Shown here one piece after another: positions 8,545 through 17,565 of a stretch of 64,000 nucleotides of DNA (its first letter is position 1; each line of letters begins with the position of its first letter). Origin of the DNA: Paenibacillus ihumii (GTDB lineage: Bacteria > Bacillota > Bacilli > Paenibacillales > Paenibacillaceae); NCBI RefSeq assembly GCF_001403875.1, contig NZ_LN884297.1, positions 124,001 to 188,000 of the forward strand, written 5' to 3'. The notes under the pieces are model-generated. The model was not told where the DNA came from, searched no databases, and saw nothing but the letters and a program-made list of their open reading frames with translations. The translations under genes were made by a program, and so were the position numbers.

Positions 8545-9606
8545 TTACAGACCTTTCAGCCTATTCAGTGTTGCCTGTTCGAATTCGCCCAGCCTCCATA
8601 GGACAATATTATGATATCCAGACTGCTCAGCCACGCCGACCCACTGCGCTATCGTCTCCCCGTCCGCATACCATACGGTATGCTTCCGGCCATCTTCGTC
8701 CTTGTAGGTGAAATGCAGGCTCCCGCTCGCCTTATCCCGTACCGGGGAGGTTGCGCTGCTAAGCTGAAGAAGCTCTGCCGCCCGCTGTTCCGTCACGGAG
8801 GCTGCCTTTCCGCCGTCCGCCCAATCAAAGCCGCCAACCGACAAAGCGATCGCCGTCTCACCGGGCAACGCCTTCATGCGGGAAGCCAGCTTCTGAATGA
8901 ACGAATGATCCGCTTTCGGACCGGGACCGCTATGACTGCCGAACAGATTGTAGGCCATCATCACATAAACAGGCCCTTCCGGCAGCGACAGTCTCTCAAT
9001 AGGGGTTCGCGGCTCCAGAATAATGCGAAGGGCCTTCCCTTTAGCATTCAGGCGTTCATACAGCTCCTCATAGAAGCTGCTAAGCTTCTCCCAGTCGGCT
9101 TCGCTGACCTTCTCGAAATCCATTTCGACGCCGTCGAACCCGTACCGTTCTACAATATCGATAATCTCCGCGATATGCTTCTCCTGACTTTCCTGTGAGC
9201 CCAGAATTCGCGTGACCACCTCTGGATCCTTCTGTACCGACGTTCCATCCGGGTTCCAGCGGTCATTGACGATCGTCAAATCCACATCCTGCACGCCCCC
9301 CTGTCGTGCTGTCTCGAATATGCGCGGCAGGGCTTCATACATATCGTCGGTAAAATAAAGATGGTTCTCGCTATCGAAGTAAGCGGCAAAAACCTGCAGC
9401 CGCTCCAGCTTCCTGCTTATATGCTGCAAATCGGCCACGCCGGATTCCCAATTCCAGTCAACGACCCAGGCGGATAATTCCAGCTCCGGCTCTCCGGTAA
9501 CGGTCCGAGGCTTTTGCTCATCATCTCCTTGCCTGCAGAACCAGAACACTCCGGCTATACTAATAATTGCTGCTGCAGCCGCGACATAGCTCCATTTTCT
9601 AGCCAT
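8545..9606 (-). CDS. GH18-like glycosidase, membrane-anchored
   Basis: A 353-residue protein, last gene of the exopolysaccharide operon. One hydrophobic segment (about residues 6-23) anchors or exports it. The rest is a TIM-barrel of the GH18 type: DGVEMDFE at 158-165 corresponds to the DxxDxDxE catalytic signature, with Glu165 as likely acid, and WRLGEFE near the C-terminus is the usual strand-8 tryptophan region. It could trim or release a GlcNAc-containing polymer made by the upstream synthase, or process peptidoglycan. It starts 40 bases after the preceding gene. The glycosidase fold is well supported; the substrate is not. Confidence 0.7.
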   Translation of the reverse strand: MARKWSYVAAAAAIISIAGVFWFCRQGDDEQKPRTVTGEPELELSAWVVDWNWESGVADLQHISRKLERLQVFAAYFDSENHLYFTDDMYEALPRIFETARQGGVQDVDLTIVNDRWNPDGTSVQKDPEVVTRILGSQESQEKHIAEIIDIVERYGFDGVEMDFEKVSEADWEKLSSFYEELYERLNAKGKALRIILEPRTPIERLSLPEGPVYVMMAYNLFGSHSGPGPKADHSFIQKLASRMKALPGETAIALSVGGFDWADGGKAASVTEQRAAELLQLSSATSPVRDKASGSLHFTYKDEDGRKHTVWYADGETIAQWVGVAEQSGYHNIVLWRLGEFEQATLNRLKGL

Positions 9607-9646
9607 CTGCTTATTGACACCGTTCCCCTCCGCTTTTTTTAAGGTA

Positions 9647-11413
9647 CTAGAAGGTGTCCATCACCCAGTCTATAGAGGCATCCAGCCCTTTTTTGAAGCC
9701 ATGGACGATGCCTTGAAAGCCTGTAATCCTGCTGCTAAAGACGACCTCTGGCCTGCTGTCCTCCCCAGTCAACAGCGAAACCTCGAAATCCTCGAATACG
9801 CCGTCGTAAATATCGTCCTTCTTATTCTGCTCGCTGTATTCCGCCTCCAGCGCAATACCTCCGCTCTTCAGCAAGCCCTGAAGCGCTTGTCCGTCAACAA
9901 TCCGATCGCCGTCTACCGTAACCGCCAGCCGGTCTCCTTTGAGCTCTACCTGCAGCTGCCTCGTCTGCTGAATATTGATCGGATATTCTTCCTCCTTCGG
10001 CCCAGTACTTGCCGCAATTTGCTCCTTCGTATATACCGAGGCCTTGTCAAAGGCGAGATCCTCTTCGCTCCACGTGATCGGCTGCAGCGGACTGGAAAAT
10101 ACACGCTCGGTCTTGCCGCCAGCCTTCTTCTGTTCAATGTGCAGCTCGTTATTCTCCACGACGACCCGCAAAAAGGCTCCCGTTGCCAGGTCATAGCGGA
10201 CATACACGGTCTGCTTGCCGACGACATTCCCCGCTAATTTGTAGGAGATCAGCATATCTTCGCTGCTCTCGCTATGATTTAGGTACAGCATTCCCGGAGC
10301 CGCCGGCGGAGAAGTCAAAATGATTCGATTATCGACAAATTCCGACGCCCCGCTGACCAGACGCCAGGGATCAGCCAACTGTTCGTCGCCGCGAATGAAC
10401 TGCATGCTCTCCCCCGTATCCTTCTGGATTTTCATCAGCAAATGATTGGTGTACCAGTACGGCGCCGCCTGTACCCGCGTCAAATCATACACATCCGCTT
10501 CAGCAGAATTGAAGGCCACGCCTTCCCGGTTGAAATGGATGCTGAACATCTGCTTGATATTGTCGTTATTCGCCTGGGCGACAAGCGGGTTCATGCCATT
10601 GTTCAAGGCATTCGCATGCATGATCATGTAGACCGGAGGGATAAATCCCAGCTTGCTGCTGTAAATCTCCTTCATTTTGCCGTAATCGCTATGAATCCTC
10701 GCTTCCATCTCCGTTCGATTCTCTACCGGAATCATGTTCTCATCGCGAATAAAATCCATCAAATAATGATTATAATACTCGATATGCTCTTTATTAGTTA
10801 TTTCGTTCTCTTCCTTCATCCCGATGAAGTTGCCCTGATCATCAAAAATATTAATGTACGTCAGGCGATTTCCGTTAGTTCCCAGCTCCCAGTAGCCTGT
10901 CTTCATCATCTTCAGCATATCTTTTGGCTGCAGGAATTTGCGCTCGCTGTTTCCCATCTTGTTGGCGTAGGAGAAGAACGTCGCCTTGTAATTATATTTC
11001 TCCAGCAGCGGCTGGGAGAACAGGCTGGAGTCGTTCCTTCCATCCTCAAAGGATAAGAACAGCGCCTTATCCGGCAGCGGTTTGTTATGCAGATAGAAAT
11101 CCGTAACGTCCTGCTGCGATATCGTAACATAGCCTTGATCATAAAGGGCCTTAAGCTGCTGACCGAGCTGGCTCTTGGCCACCAATTTCGGGGTCGCTGA
11201 ACGGCCTACGCCGAAATAGGATATGGCGATAAAGCCCTCCCTGTTGGTCCAGGCGGATTTGTCCGGCTCCTCGTACCGCCGGATTCCGAACAAGGCGTTG
11301 AACAACAGAACGCCCACGACCAGCAAAATCGCACTCTGCACGATAGTCTTTATCACTTTCCTGCGATTTTTCTTGTGATAATCAAGGGCAGAATTACGCT
11401 TCTTCTTTAACAT
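9647..11413 (-). CDS. NodB-like polysaccharide deacetylase-family membrane protein with lectin-like C-terminus
   Basis: A 588-residue protein anchored by one N-terminal helix (about residues 22-40). ATG 11413 is chosen because GTGAGG (11428-11423) lies nine bases upstream; two earlier in-frame starts overlap that site. The first ~350 residues resemble NodB deacetylases, with LFLSFEDGRND in place of the usual TFDDG and KATFFSYANKMG after it. The metal-binding HxxxH motif is not obvious, so it may be inactive or unusual. The C-terminal ~200 residues look like a concanavalin/laminin-G beta-sandwich. The operon context suggests it modifies, binds or exports the polymer made by the neighbouring synthase. 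Confidence 0.6.
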   Translation of the reverse strand: MLKKKRNSALDYHKKNRRKVIKTIVQSAILLVVGVLLFNALFGIRRYEEPDKSAWTNREGFIAISYFGVGRSATPKLVAKSQLGQQLKALYDQGYVTISQQDVTDFYLHNKPLPDKALFLSFEDGRNDSSLFSQPLLEKYNYKATFFSYANKMGNSERKFLQPKDMLKMMKTGYWELGTNGNRLTYINIFDDQGNFIGMKEENEITNKEHIEYYNHYLMDFIRDENMIPVENRTEMEARIHSDYGKMKEIYSSKLGFIPPVYMIMHANALNNGMNPLVAQANNDNIKQMFSIHFNREGVAFNSAEADVYDLTRVQAAPYWYTNHLLMKIQKDTGESMQFIRGDEQLADPWRLVSGASEFVDNRIILTSPPAAPGMLYLNHSESSEDMLISYKLAGNVVGKQTVYVRYDLATGAFLRVVVENNELHIEQKKAGGKTERVFSSPLQPITWSEEDLAFDKASVYTKEQIAASTGPKEEEYPINIQQTRQLQVELKGDRLAVTVDGDRIVDGQALQGLLKSGGIALEAEYSEQNKKDDIYDGVFEDFEVSLLTGEDSRPEVVFSSRITGFQGIVHGFKKGLDASIDWVMDTF

Positions 11414-11452
11414 TTCTGCCATCCTCACTCTATGAATCTTCAGGCGATTGCG

Positions 11453-13336
11453 CTAAAACGGCAATCCGATTCCCTTTTTATTTTTTTTCCTTCTTGCTTC
11501 TTTTTTCTCCCTGGCCTCAATATCCTGCGGCGTTTCTCGCGTACCCCAGGTGGATTTCCAGAACGTCACCCAGGCGACGGGCATCTGCCACAGCAGCACC
11601 GCTTCGTAAAATACGCAGAACACAAGCCCGTACACCCACAGCTTGCTCTTGCGGAACAATAAATGGGCGAGGCTCATCAGCAGTCCCATCAGGAGCAGCC
11701 CCATCAGGAATGTGCCTGGAAAAACATGGTGAGCCAACGGGACATACACCAGGTTATACAGCACTACGATCGGCGCGGCGATCGGCACGATAACCCCGAC
11801 GTAGAAGAACAGCGACATAAAGGGCTCCTTCCGCCAAATGAACCCGGAGGCCCGCAGCGACTCGCGCAGCCATGAACGCTTCCAGCGCATTTGCTGCTTG
11901 AGGAATACGCTCATTTTTGACGGTACGATCGTCGAGCAAATCGCGGCATCCTGATAGGCGGTACGATGCGTCCTTAAGATAAAATTCGTCATGCTCCGGT
12001 CATCGCCGAAGGTCGCCGGCTGCCCCAGGAACTTCTGGTTGAGCCAAGCTTCCGAATGCTTCAGCACGAGATCCTTGCGGTAGCAGGACAGCGGCCCAGA
12101 CAGGCAGGTAACGCTGTCGAAGTAAGATTCCGCAGCCTTCATGATCCGAAAAGCGATATAGTAACGTACAGTCTGCAGCTTCGTAATCGAATTCGTATAC
12201 TTGTTCTCGACATCCGTGCGGCCCGCGACGCCGCCCATGCGCGGATCCTGGAATGGCTGCACCAAATGCTTGATCGCTGTCGGCTCGAGGAAGCTGTCGG
12301 AATCTACGAAGACGACGAGATCATGCTTGGCCATCTCCACGCCCTTCACCAAAGCAACCCGCTTGCCTCCGTTCTCCGGCAGCACTACCATCTTCAATCT
12401 TTCCTTGGTCGCATAACGTTCCGCTTCTTGATGAACCTTCTCAATCGTCCGCCGGATCTCCTCGGCCGAGTTATCGGTCGACCGGTCATCGACGACGATA
12501 ACCTCCAGCTTGTCCACCGGATAATCCTGGTTGATGCAGCTCAAGATCGTCCGGTGGATCCACTGGGCCTCGTTAAAGCACGGAATAATGATGGTCACTC
12601 CCGGGGTGTAATCCGGATTGACCGGCACGTCCCGGTAAAACGCTCCAAACAAATACCGGCTCAGCAAAAAAAGGGCTGCGATCAAGCTGTACAAATACAA
12701 CCAGAAATTATATTTGAAGTACAGCACGCTCTCTACGCGCATCAGCATGATGACGGCGACAGCAACGAACATTAATCCGCTCGCCATGTAAATCGAATAT
12801 CCCCAGCGCTTTCTCTGGAAATAATCAGTTAGAGGCTCAGCAAATTGAAGGGCCGCCATCTGCTTAACCTTCCCCTCAGACTCCTCCGTGAACGCGCGAA
12901 CGACGTCAGCGTTCAGCTTGATGGAGGAATCGAAGCCTTCCGGCATCGTTCCTGGCGGGATATGGCCGCGAAGCTGATATTGATCCCCCACCTGAAACTT
13001 GCCTGCTTCAGGACTCAGTTCTATTAAAACTCCCGTGGAAGATATATCGACGGCCCGGGCCTTGATTCCTGCGTTCTTCTTTCCCCTTGCGGGAATTAAC
13101 AGAACATCGAAATCCGCGATATACCGCAGGCTAAGCAGCCGCAGCTTCTCCCGGGATTCCAGGTCATTGCCGTCCGGCACTGTTCCATCGTCCCGGAGCC
13201 CTCTGCGGTCGATCCGTCCCCGGATATTCTCGGGATCCGGTACATGTGACAATGTACGTCTATCTTCCCTTGGTACAGTGAGTACCTCTTCTACCTGCTT
13301 GTTCTTCTTACCTTTAATCACTGTCTGCGTCCCCAT
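11453..13336 (-). CDS. PilZ-domain processive glycosyltransferase (GT2, hyaluronan-synthase-like)
   Basis: A 627-residue polysaccharide synthase. Residues about 58-175 form a PilZ domain: REKLR (62-66) and DISSTG (97-102) fit RxxxR and (D/N)xSxxG, the c-di-GMP contacts. Two membrane helices (178-200, 210-232) precede a GT2 domain with DDRS (283-286), DSDS (345-348), SGPLSCYR (413-420), GDDR (444-447) and QQMRW (481-485). Three or four more helices follow, then WGTR (597-600). The SGPLS/GDDR/QQxRW set closely resembles class I hyaluronan synthases, with chitin and NodC synthases as relatives. c-di-GMP activation is inferred from PilZ. It lies between the sugar-nucleotide dehydrogenase and the NodB-like gene. 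Confidence 0.8.
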   Translation of the reverse strand: MGTQTVIKGKKNKQVEEVLTVPREDRRTLSHVPDPENIRGRIDRRGLRDDGTVPDGNDLESREKLRLLSLRYIADFDVLLIPARGKKNAGIKARAVDISSTGVLIELSPEAGKFQVGDQYQLRGHIPPGTMPEGFDSSIKLNADVVRAFTEESEGKVKQMAALQFAEPLTDYFQRKRWGYSIYMASGLMFVAVAVIMLMRVESVLYFKYNFWLYLYSLIAALFLLSRYLFGAFYRDVPVNPDYTPGVTIIIPCFNEAQWIHRTILSCINQDYPVDKLEVIVVDDRSTDNSAEEIRRTIEKVHQEAERYATKERLKMVVLPENGGKRVALVKGVEMAKHDLVVFVDSDSFLEPTAIKHLVQPFQDPRMGGVAGRTDVENKYTNSITKLQTVRYYIAFRIMKAAESYFDSVTCLSGPLSCYRKDLVLKHSEAWLNQKFLGQPATFGDDRSMTNFILRTHRTAYQDAAICSTIVPSKMSVFLKQQMRWKRSWLRESLRASGFIWRKEPFMSLFFYVGVIVPIAAPIVVLYNLVYVPLAHHVFPGTFLMGLLLMGLLMSLAHLLFRKSKLWVYGLVFCVFYEAVLLWQMPVAWVTFWKSTWGTRETPQDIEAREKKEARRKKNKKGIGLPF

Positions 13337-13352
13337 TCATTTACTGGTATTC

Positions 13353-14675
13353 CTACAGCCTCCAATAATAGAACCCGCTCTGCTCATATTCCCCTTTGGA
13401 GTAAATCCCTTTGACGTCGATCATAATTTTCGTCTGATTATCGCTGTACATGCGTTTATAGTCCTCTATGTTCATCTCGGCGAACGCGGCATGCGGTACA
13501 GCCACAATGACCACATTCAAGTCCCGGAACGAGGACATGTCCGACAATTCGATGCCGTATTCCTCATAGGCCTCCTGCGGATCTACCAAAGGATCGGCGA
13601 CCAATGTAGTCACACCATAGTCCTTCAGCTCACCGATAATATCCGTAACCTTCGTGTTGCGAATGTCCGCGCAGTTCTCCTTGAAGGCCAAGCCGAGCAG
13701 ACCGATTCTCGTATTGCGGATATCAAGCTGCAATCTGACCAGTATTTTTATGATATTATCCGCGATATAGGCCCCCATGCTGTCATTGATGTGCCGTCCG
13801 GCGAGAATGATCTTCGAATGATAACCTGTATCCTCTGCTTTATAAGTCAAATAGTAGGGATCGATGCCGATGCAGTGGCCGCCTACTAAACCGGGCGTGA
13901 AATGCAGGAAGTTCCACTTCGTTCCCGCCGCCTCCAGCACAGCCTTTGTATCGATGCCCATGCGGTTGAACACCATCGACAGCTCGTTCATGAATGCGAT
14001 ATTAATATCCCGCTGCGCATTCTCGATGACCTTGGCCGCCTCTGCCACCTTGATGCTCTCCGCCCGATGCACGCCGGCCTCTATGACCAGCTCATATACC
14101 CGGGCAATCACCTCCAGCGCTTCATCATCGATGCCGGATACGATCTTCACGATATTCTCCAATCGGTGCACCTTGTCCCCCGGATTGATGCGCTCAGGCG
14201 AGTATCCTACCTTGAAATCCTCTCCGCACCGAAGTCCCGATTCCTCTTCAAGGATAGGAATGCATACATCCTCCGTTACGCCGGGATACACCGTAGACTC
14301 ATAGACCACGACCGCTCCTTTGGTCAGCTTTCTTCCAACGATTCGGCTCGCACTCTGCACATACTTCAAATCCGGCACATTTCCGCTCTGAATCGGCGTC
14401 GGCACTGCGACAAGGAAGAAGCGAATCCCTTCCAGCCTTTCCTCATCCGAGGTAAACTCCACACTGCAGGATTGGATGACGTCATCTCCCACATCACCCG
14501 TTGCATCGATCCCTGCCAAATACCCTTCTATTTTCTTCCGATTCACATCAAAGCCGACTACTCTGGTCTTTCTAGAAAAAGCAACCGCGATCGGCAGGCC
14601 GACATATCCAAGTCCGATGACAGCTATTCCTTCTTGCCGTTCAACAATATCCTCATATAATCCCATTTGCTCCAT
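13353..14675 (-). CDS. UDP-N-acetylhexosamine 6-dehydrogenase (TviB/WbpO-like)
   Basis: A 440-residue NAD-dependent nucleotide-sugar dehydrogenase. The Rossmann motif GLGYVG is at 21-26, YSPERINPGDKVH follows the middle domain, and the catalytic cysteine is Cys268 in GLVGGHCIGIDPYYLTYKA. That last motif and INPGDK are, as I know the family, typical of enzymes oxidising UDP-GalNAc or UDP-GlcNAc (TviB, WbpO, CapL) rather than UDP-glucose. The product would be a UDP-HexNAc uronic acid precursor for the adjacent synthase. The start is ambiguous between 14675 and 14666. The gene follows the deacetylase gene by 27 bases. Confidence 0.8.
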   Translation of the reverse strand: MEQMGLYEDIVERQEGIAVIGLGYVGLPIAVAFSRKTRVVGFDVNRKKIEGYLAGIDATGDVGDDVIQSCSVEFTSDEERLEGIRFFLVAVPTPIQSGNVPDLKYVQSASRIVGRKLTKGAVVVYESTVYPGVTEDVCIPILEEESGLRCGEDFKVGYSPERINPGDKVHRLENIVKIVSGIDDEALEVIARVYELVIEAGVHRAESIKVAEAAKVIENAQRDINIAFMNELSMVFNRMGIDTKAVLEAAGTKWNFLHFTPGLVGGHCIGIDPYYLTYKAEDTGYHSKIILAGRHINDSMGAYIADNIIKILVRLQLDIRNTRIGLLGLAFKENCADIRNTKVTDIIGELKDYGVTTLVADPLVDPQEAYEEYGIELSDMSSFRDLNVVIVAVPHAAFAEMNIEDYKRMYSDNQTKIMIDVKGIYSKGEYEQSGFYYWRL

Positions 14676-14702
14676 CCCCGTCTATCAAAATAATCCATAC
14701 AT

Positions 14703-16157
14703 CTACTCGATCAAATCCTTCATCTTTACGAACGTATAGCCCTTCTCCTTCAACTGCTCGAGCACGGTCGGCAGCGCCTCTGCCGTATGGATGCCGTCAA
14801 GGATATGAAGAAGAATGACGCTTCCGTTCTGCGTCTGCTTCATTACGCCGTTCACGATATCTTCGGCACTGTTGCTGTCATTCCAGTCCAGCGTCGTCAC
14901 ATCATACATCGCAATTCGGGGATAGCCCGCAGCTGCGATAATTTCTGCGCTCTTATGATCGATCACACCCGTCGGCGGCCTGTAAAGCATCAGCGGCTGC
15001 TCCTGAATCGCCTCTGTGATCACTCGGTGGGCTTTGACCACATCCTCCTGCAGCTGCTCGGGAGTCAGCGTAGTTACCACCTGGTGGGCATAGGAATGGT
15101 TCGCCACGTCATGCCCCTCTTCGATCATGGCCCTCGCCAAATTGGGATTCTGCTCCACGCCCTGCGCCCGCAGAAAAAACGTCACCTGGATGTCATGCTC
15201 AGCGAGAATGTCCAGAATCCGCGTCACCGTCTTGTCTGTCGCCCAATCGTCAAAAGTAAGGGCGATTTCCTTCTTCTTCGTGTCAGCCTTGTATATGAGC
15301 TCATATGGTGTGCCTTCGTAGTCCGGATTTAGCTGCGCAGCATCAAAGCCTGAAATTTCCTCGAGCGGCTTGCGTTCCCCGCCGTTCTTTACGAGCTCGT
15401 CCAGCGTAATCAGCCTGTAGCCGATCTCTTCCGCTGCCTCGGCAATAAAGCCGACCGCCGGTACAATTTCCGGATTAATGTCTGTGTTCAGCGTAATGAC
15501 GCCCCCTCTAGACATATATCTGGCTACATATTCGCCGATCTCCTTCGCGCCTTTCATGTCGCGGTCCTTCGGGTTAATGCTGTAGCTCACGACCCCCTCC
15601 ATACCAAGCTGGGCGGCGGCAAGGCGGATATCATCCGAGTAATCGCCCGATTTTGTTCTTATGTATTTTGGGGATACGCCCGTCTCCCTCTCAATCACCT
15701 CGTTGGCAAGCTGAATTTCCTTATAAATCTGTTCATAGTCCAGCTTCGTTAAATCCAGGTGGTTCAAAGTATTATTTTCGATTTCATGACCGCGCTCGAT
15801 AATACTCTTCGCAATATCCGGCTCCTCCGCGACCCTCATGCCCGGAAGGAAGAAAGTCGCCTTAATGCCGTACTTGTCCAGCTCATTCAGCAGCCTCTCC
15901 ATCGTTGCCGCATCTCCCATCCCGTTGAAGGTAAGGCTCAATTCTTTCCTGGCCGTATATACGGATGAGATTATCCTGCTCTTCTCTCCCGTATAGCGTT
16001 CGATTTTCCTTTCACCTTGTTCCTGGCTCTCTGCAGGTACAACCGGACTATTGCTGGAGCCGAGCATCCCGCAGCTGGTTAATAGAATCAGGCTCAAGAA
16101 CAGGGCCATATATCGAATCAACGAATTCCTACACTGAAGCGTGTGATTGCTCCTCAT
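14703..16157 (-). CDS. Two-domain polysaccharide deacetylase lipoprotein, first domain degenerate
   Basis: First gene of the exopolysaccharide operon, 484 residues. AAAGGAG (16172-16166) precedes ATG 16157. The lipobox LTSC places the lipidated Cys at 29. Two NodB domains follow. The second is intact: TFDDW (301-305), NHSYAH (353-358), RPPTG (393-397) and LLHI near the end. The first has lost key residues: TFNGMGD (76-82) lacks the paired aspartates, NNTLNH (128-133) replaces HSxxH, and RTKSGDYS replaces RxPxG. It probably removes N- or O-acetyl groups from the nascent polymer outside the membrane; domain one may only bind glycan. Peptidoglycan is an alternative substrate. Confidence 0.75.
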   Translation of the reverse strand: MRSNHTLQCRNSLIRYMALFLSLILLTSCGMLGSSNSPVVPAESQEQGERKIERYTGEKSRIISSVYTARKELSLTFNGMGDAATMERLLNELDKYGIKATFFLPGMRVAEEPDIAKSIIERGHEIENNTLNHLDLTKLDYEQIYKEIQLANEVIERETGVSPKYIRTKSGDYSDDIRLAAAQLGMEGVVSYSINPKDRDMKGAKEIGEYVARYMSRGGVITLNTDINPEIVPAVGFIAEAAEEIGYRLITLDELVKNGGERKPLEEISGFDAAQLNPDYEGTPYELIYKADTKKKEIALTFDDWATDKTVTRILDILAEHDIQVTFFLRAQGVEQNPNLARAMIEEGHDVANHSYAHQVVTTLTPEQLQEDVVKAHRVITEAIQEQPLMLYRPPTGVIDHKSAEIIAAAGYPRIAMYDVTTLDWNDSNSAEDIVNGVMKQTQNGSVILLHILDGIHTAEALPTVLEQLKEKGYTFVKMKDLIE

Positions 16158-16370
16158 TCCCTAGCTCCTTTTTACCAGATAATTTAAAATTTTCTTTACT
16201 ATGTTCCTGAATCGTCCAATAATATATCAGGCTATTCTTTACATTTTCTGAACAAATACGCCTAGTCTATAAATAACAAGAAATCAGCCGAGAGTGATTT
16301 ATAGGTATTATAACCTACCGGAAATGGATCCAGGAATCATTAATCTGCAGCGTAGATAGAGGCTTTCCCA

Positions 16371-16397
16371 CAAAAAAAGACCCCCTTGCGGGAGTCT
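16371..16397 (-). terminator. Terminator of the Usp-domain gene
   Basis: On the minus strand, AGACTCCC (16397-16390) pairs with GGGGGTCT (16385-16378), followed by a run of seven T. It sits just beyond the gene's stop codon. Confidence 0.8.
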
Positions 16398-16409
16398 GGA
16401 TCGACCGAA

Positions 16410-17108
16410 TCAAATTAGGTCATGCGTCTTATTTTCATATTTCACATTGGAAGGCACATCAATCGCCTCAGTCACTTTGTCCTCGGCCACATGGACCTGG
16501 TGCGTCTTACCATTGCTGACGAATTTGAACATGCCATTATTAAAGTCCGTGCCGATCTCTTTATAGAATATCCCTTCATAGCTAGTGTTCTTCTGGCAGG
16601 AGAAGCACAGTCTGTAGCTGTCCCCTTCCTTCAGCAGATAACCGCGAACGCCGGCTTCATACTCGATTTCGTCCTCGCTCCTGATCGTACGATCCAGCGA
16701 GACGATATGGAGGTCAACGAAAGTGATTTCGCGAAGAAGCACATTCACGAAGGAGCCTTTCGTAATTTCCTCCCATCGATTCTGGGCCGTCTGTCCGATC
16801 ACGATTTGCGTGACATTGTATTTATGCGCAACCTCCGCAATCATTTTGGCAGTAGGCCGCTTTTCATTGTCCAGGAGGATGAACTCTTCGACATCGAATT
16901 CCTCGGCCAGCTCCCTCCACCGCTCGATATAACCCGACTTCTCGGCATCAAACTCATCGTACGGGAGTGGATCCACCGTCAGTATATAGAGCGGACAATT
17001 CAACATGCTCGCCATCTTATGGCCGCGTCTGATCAGCCGCTCACCATTTGGACCGTAATATACGCAAACGAGAATGCTCTCATCCATACGACCCTTTTCT
17101 TTCTTCAT
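16410..17108 (-). CDS. Universal-stress-protein (KdpD-like Usp) domain protein
   Basis: A 232-residue cytoplasmic protein. Residues about 8-145 resemble the Usp domain found in KdpD: ESILVCVYYGPNGERLIRRGHKMA at the first strand-helix and IVIGQTAQNRWEEITKGSFVNVLLRE near the nucleotide-binding loop. The C-terminal ~80 residues are not recognised. The start at 17108 has GAGGTG upstream. It is divergent from the mrp antiporter operon, so a role in sensing ions or stress linked to Na+/K+ homeostasis is possible, but that is inference. It lacks the KdpD sensor and kinase domains and is a short stand-alone protein. Confidence 0.6.
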   Translation of the reverse strand: MKKEKGRMDESILVCVYYGPNGERLIRRGHKMASMLNCPLYILTVDPLPYDEFDAEKSGYIERWRELAEEFDVEEFILLDNEKRPTAKMIAEVAHKYNVTQIVIGQTAQNRWEEITKGSFVNVLLREITFVDLHIVSLDRTIRSEDEIEYEAGVRGYLLKEGDSYRLCFSCQKNTSYEGIFYKEIGTDFNNGMFKFVSNGKTHQVHVAEDKVTEAIDVPSNVKYENKTHDLI

Positions 17109-17187
17109 GACGAAAATTCACCTCATTAAATGATACTTTAGTTTAAGCTGCCCAAGATTGTGGCAAAAAGGAAGCAAATGACAACTC

Positions 17188-17261
17188 TTCACAAACTTCT
17201 ATAAGAAAAGCTTATACATGAAATGTATAATTGTACAGCAGGTATATTTTTATTGTATAAT
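17188..17261 (+). promoter_or_regulatory. AT-rich promoter region of the mrp operon
   Basis: Two overlapping candidates are visible: TTCACA (17188-17193) with TTATAC (17212-17217, 18 apart), and TTGTAC (17231-17236) with TATAAT (17256-17261, 19 apart). Neither is ideal; which one is used cannot be told from sequence. Confidence 0.35.
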
Positions 17262-17341
17262 TATCTTATTATTATAATTTTTCCTTATCATATAATAAAT
17301 ATGTCGAAGTGGTCTGCCCGTTTCTTTTTCAGAACTCCCAA

Positions 17342-17565
17342 TTCACTTTCCAAGTGAAGTCCTCTCTTTCACGCCATAGGCAATCACAGGACTTATGGCT
17401 TCCTATTATCCCGCTTATTGACATAGGAGTCAAGCCCTGCGGGAAACCTTCTTTAGAGACCGCTGTATGCTCTATAAAGAAGAACGTATATATGCTTGCA
17501 CATTCTTGTAATTTTAATGCGGCAAGCCAGCATACACAAGTATTGTACCGCACCAAAGTGTACAA
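17342..17565 (+). ncRNA. Structured 5' leader of the mrp operon, candidate regulatory RNA
   Basis: Within the ~500-base region before mrpA, several perfect stems can be read: TTCACTT/AAGTGAA (17342-17358); AAGTCCT/AGGACTT (17357-17363 with 17388-17394); CCCGC/GCGGG (17410-17414 with 17439-17443) enclosing TTGAC/GTCAA (17418-17422 with 17429-17433); TTCTTTAGAG with CTC-TAAAGAA (17449-17458 with 17470-17481); TGCGG/CCGCA (17518-17522 with 17548-17552); and TTGTAC/GTACAA (17543-17548 with 17560-17565). The last two share a base and could be alternatives. I do not recognise a known riboswitch consensus. Confidence 0.4.

Noticed and set aside
16304..16315. Palindrome GGTATTATAACC as promoter or operator of the exopolysaccharide operon
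   Set aside because: It contains a TATAAT on the minus strand but no -35 box at the right distance, and a 12-base palindrome in AT-rich DNA is weak evidence.
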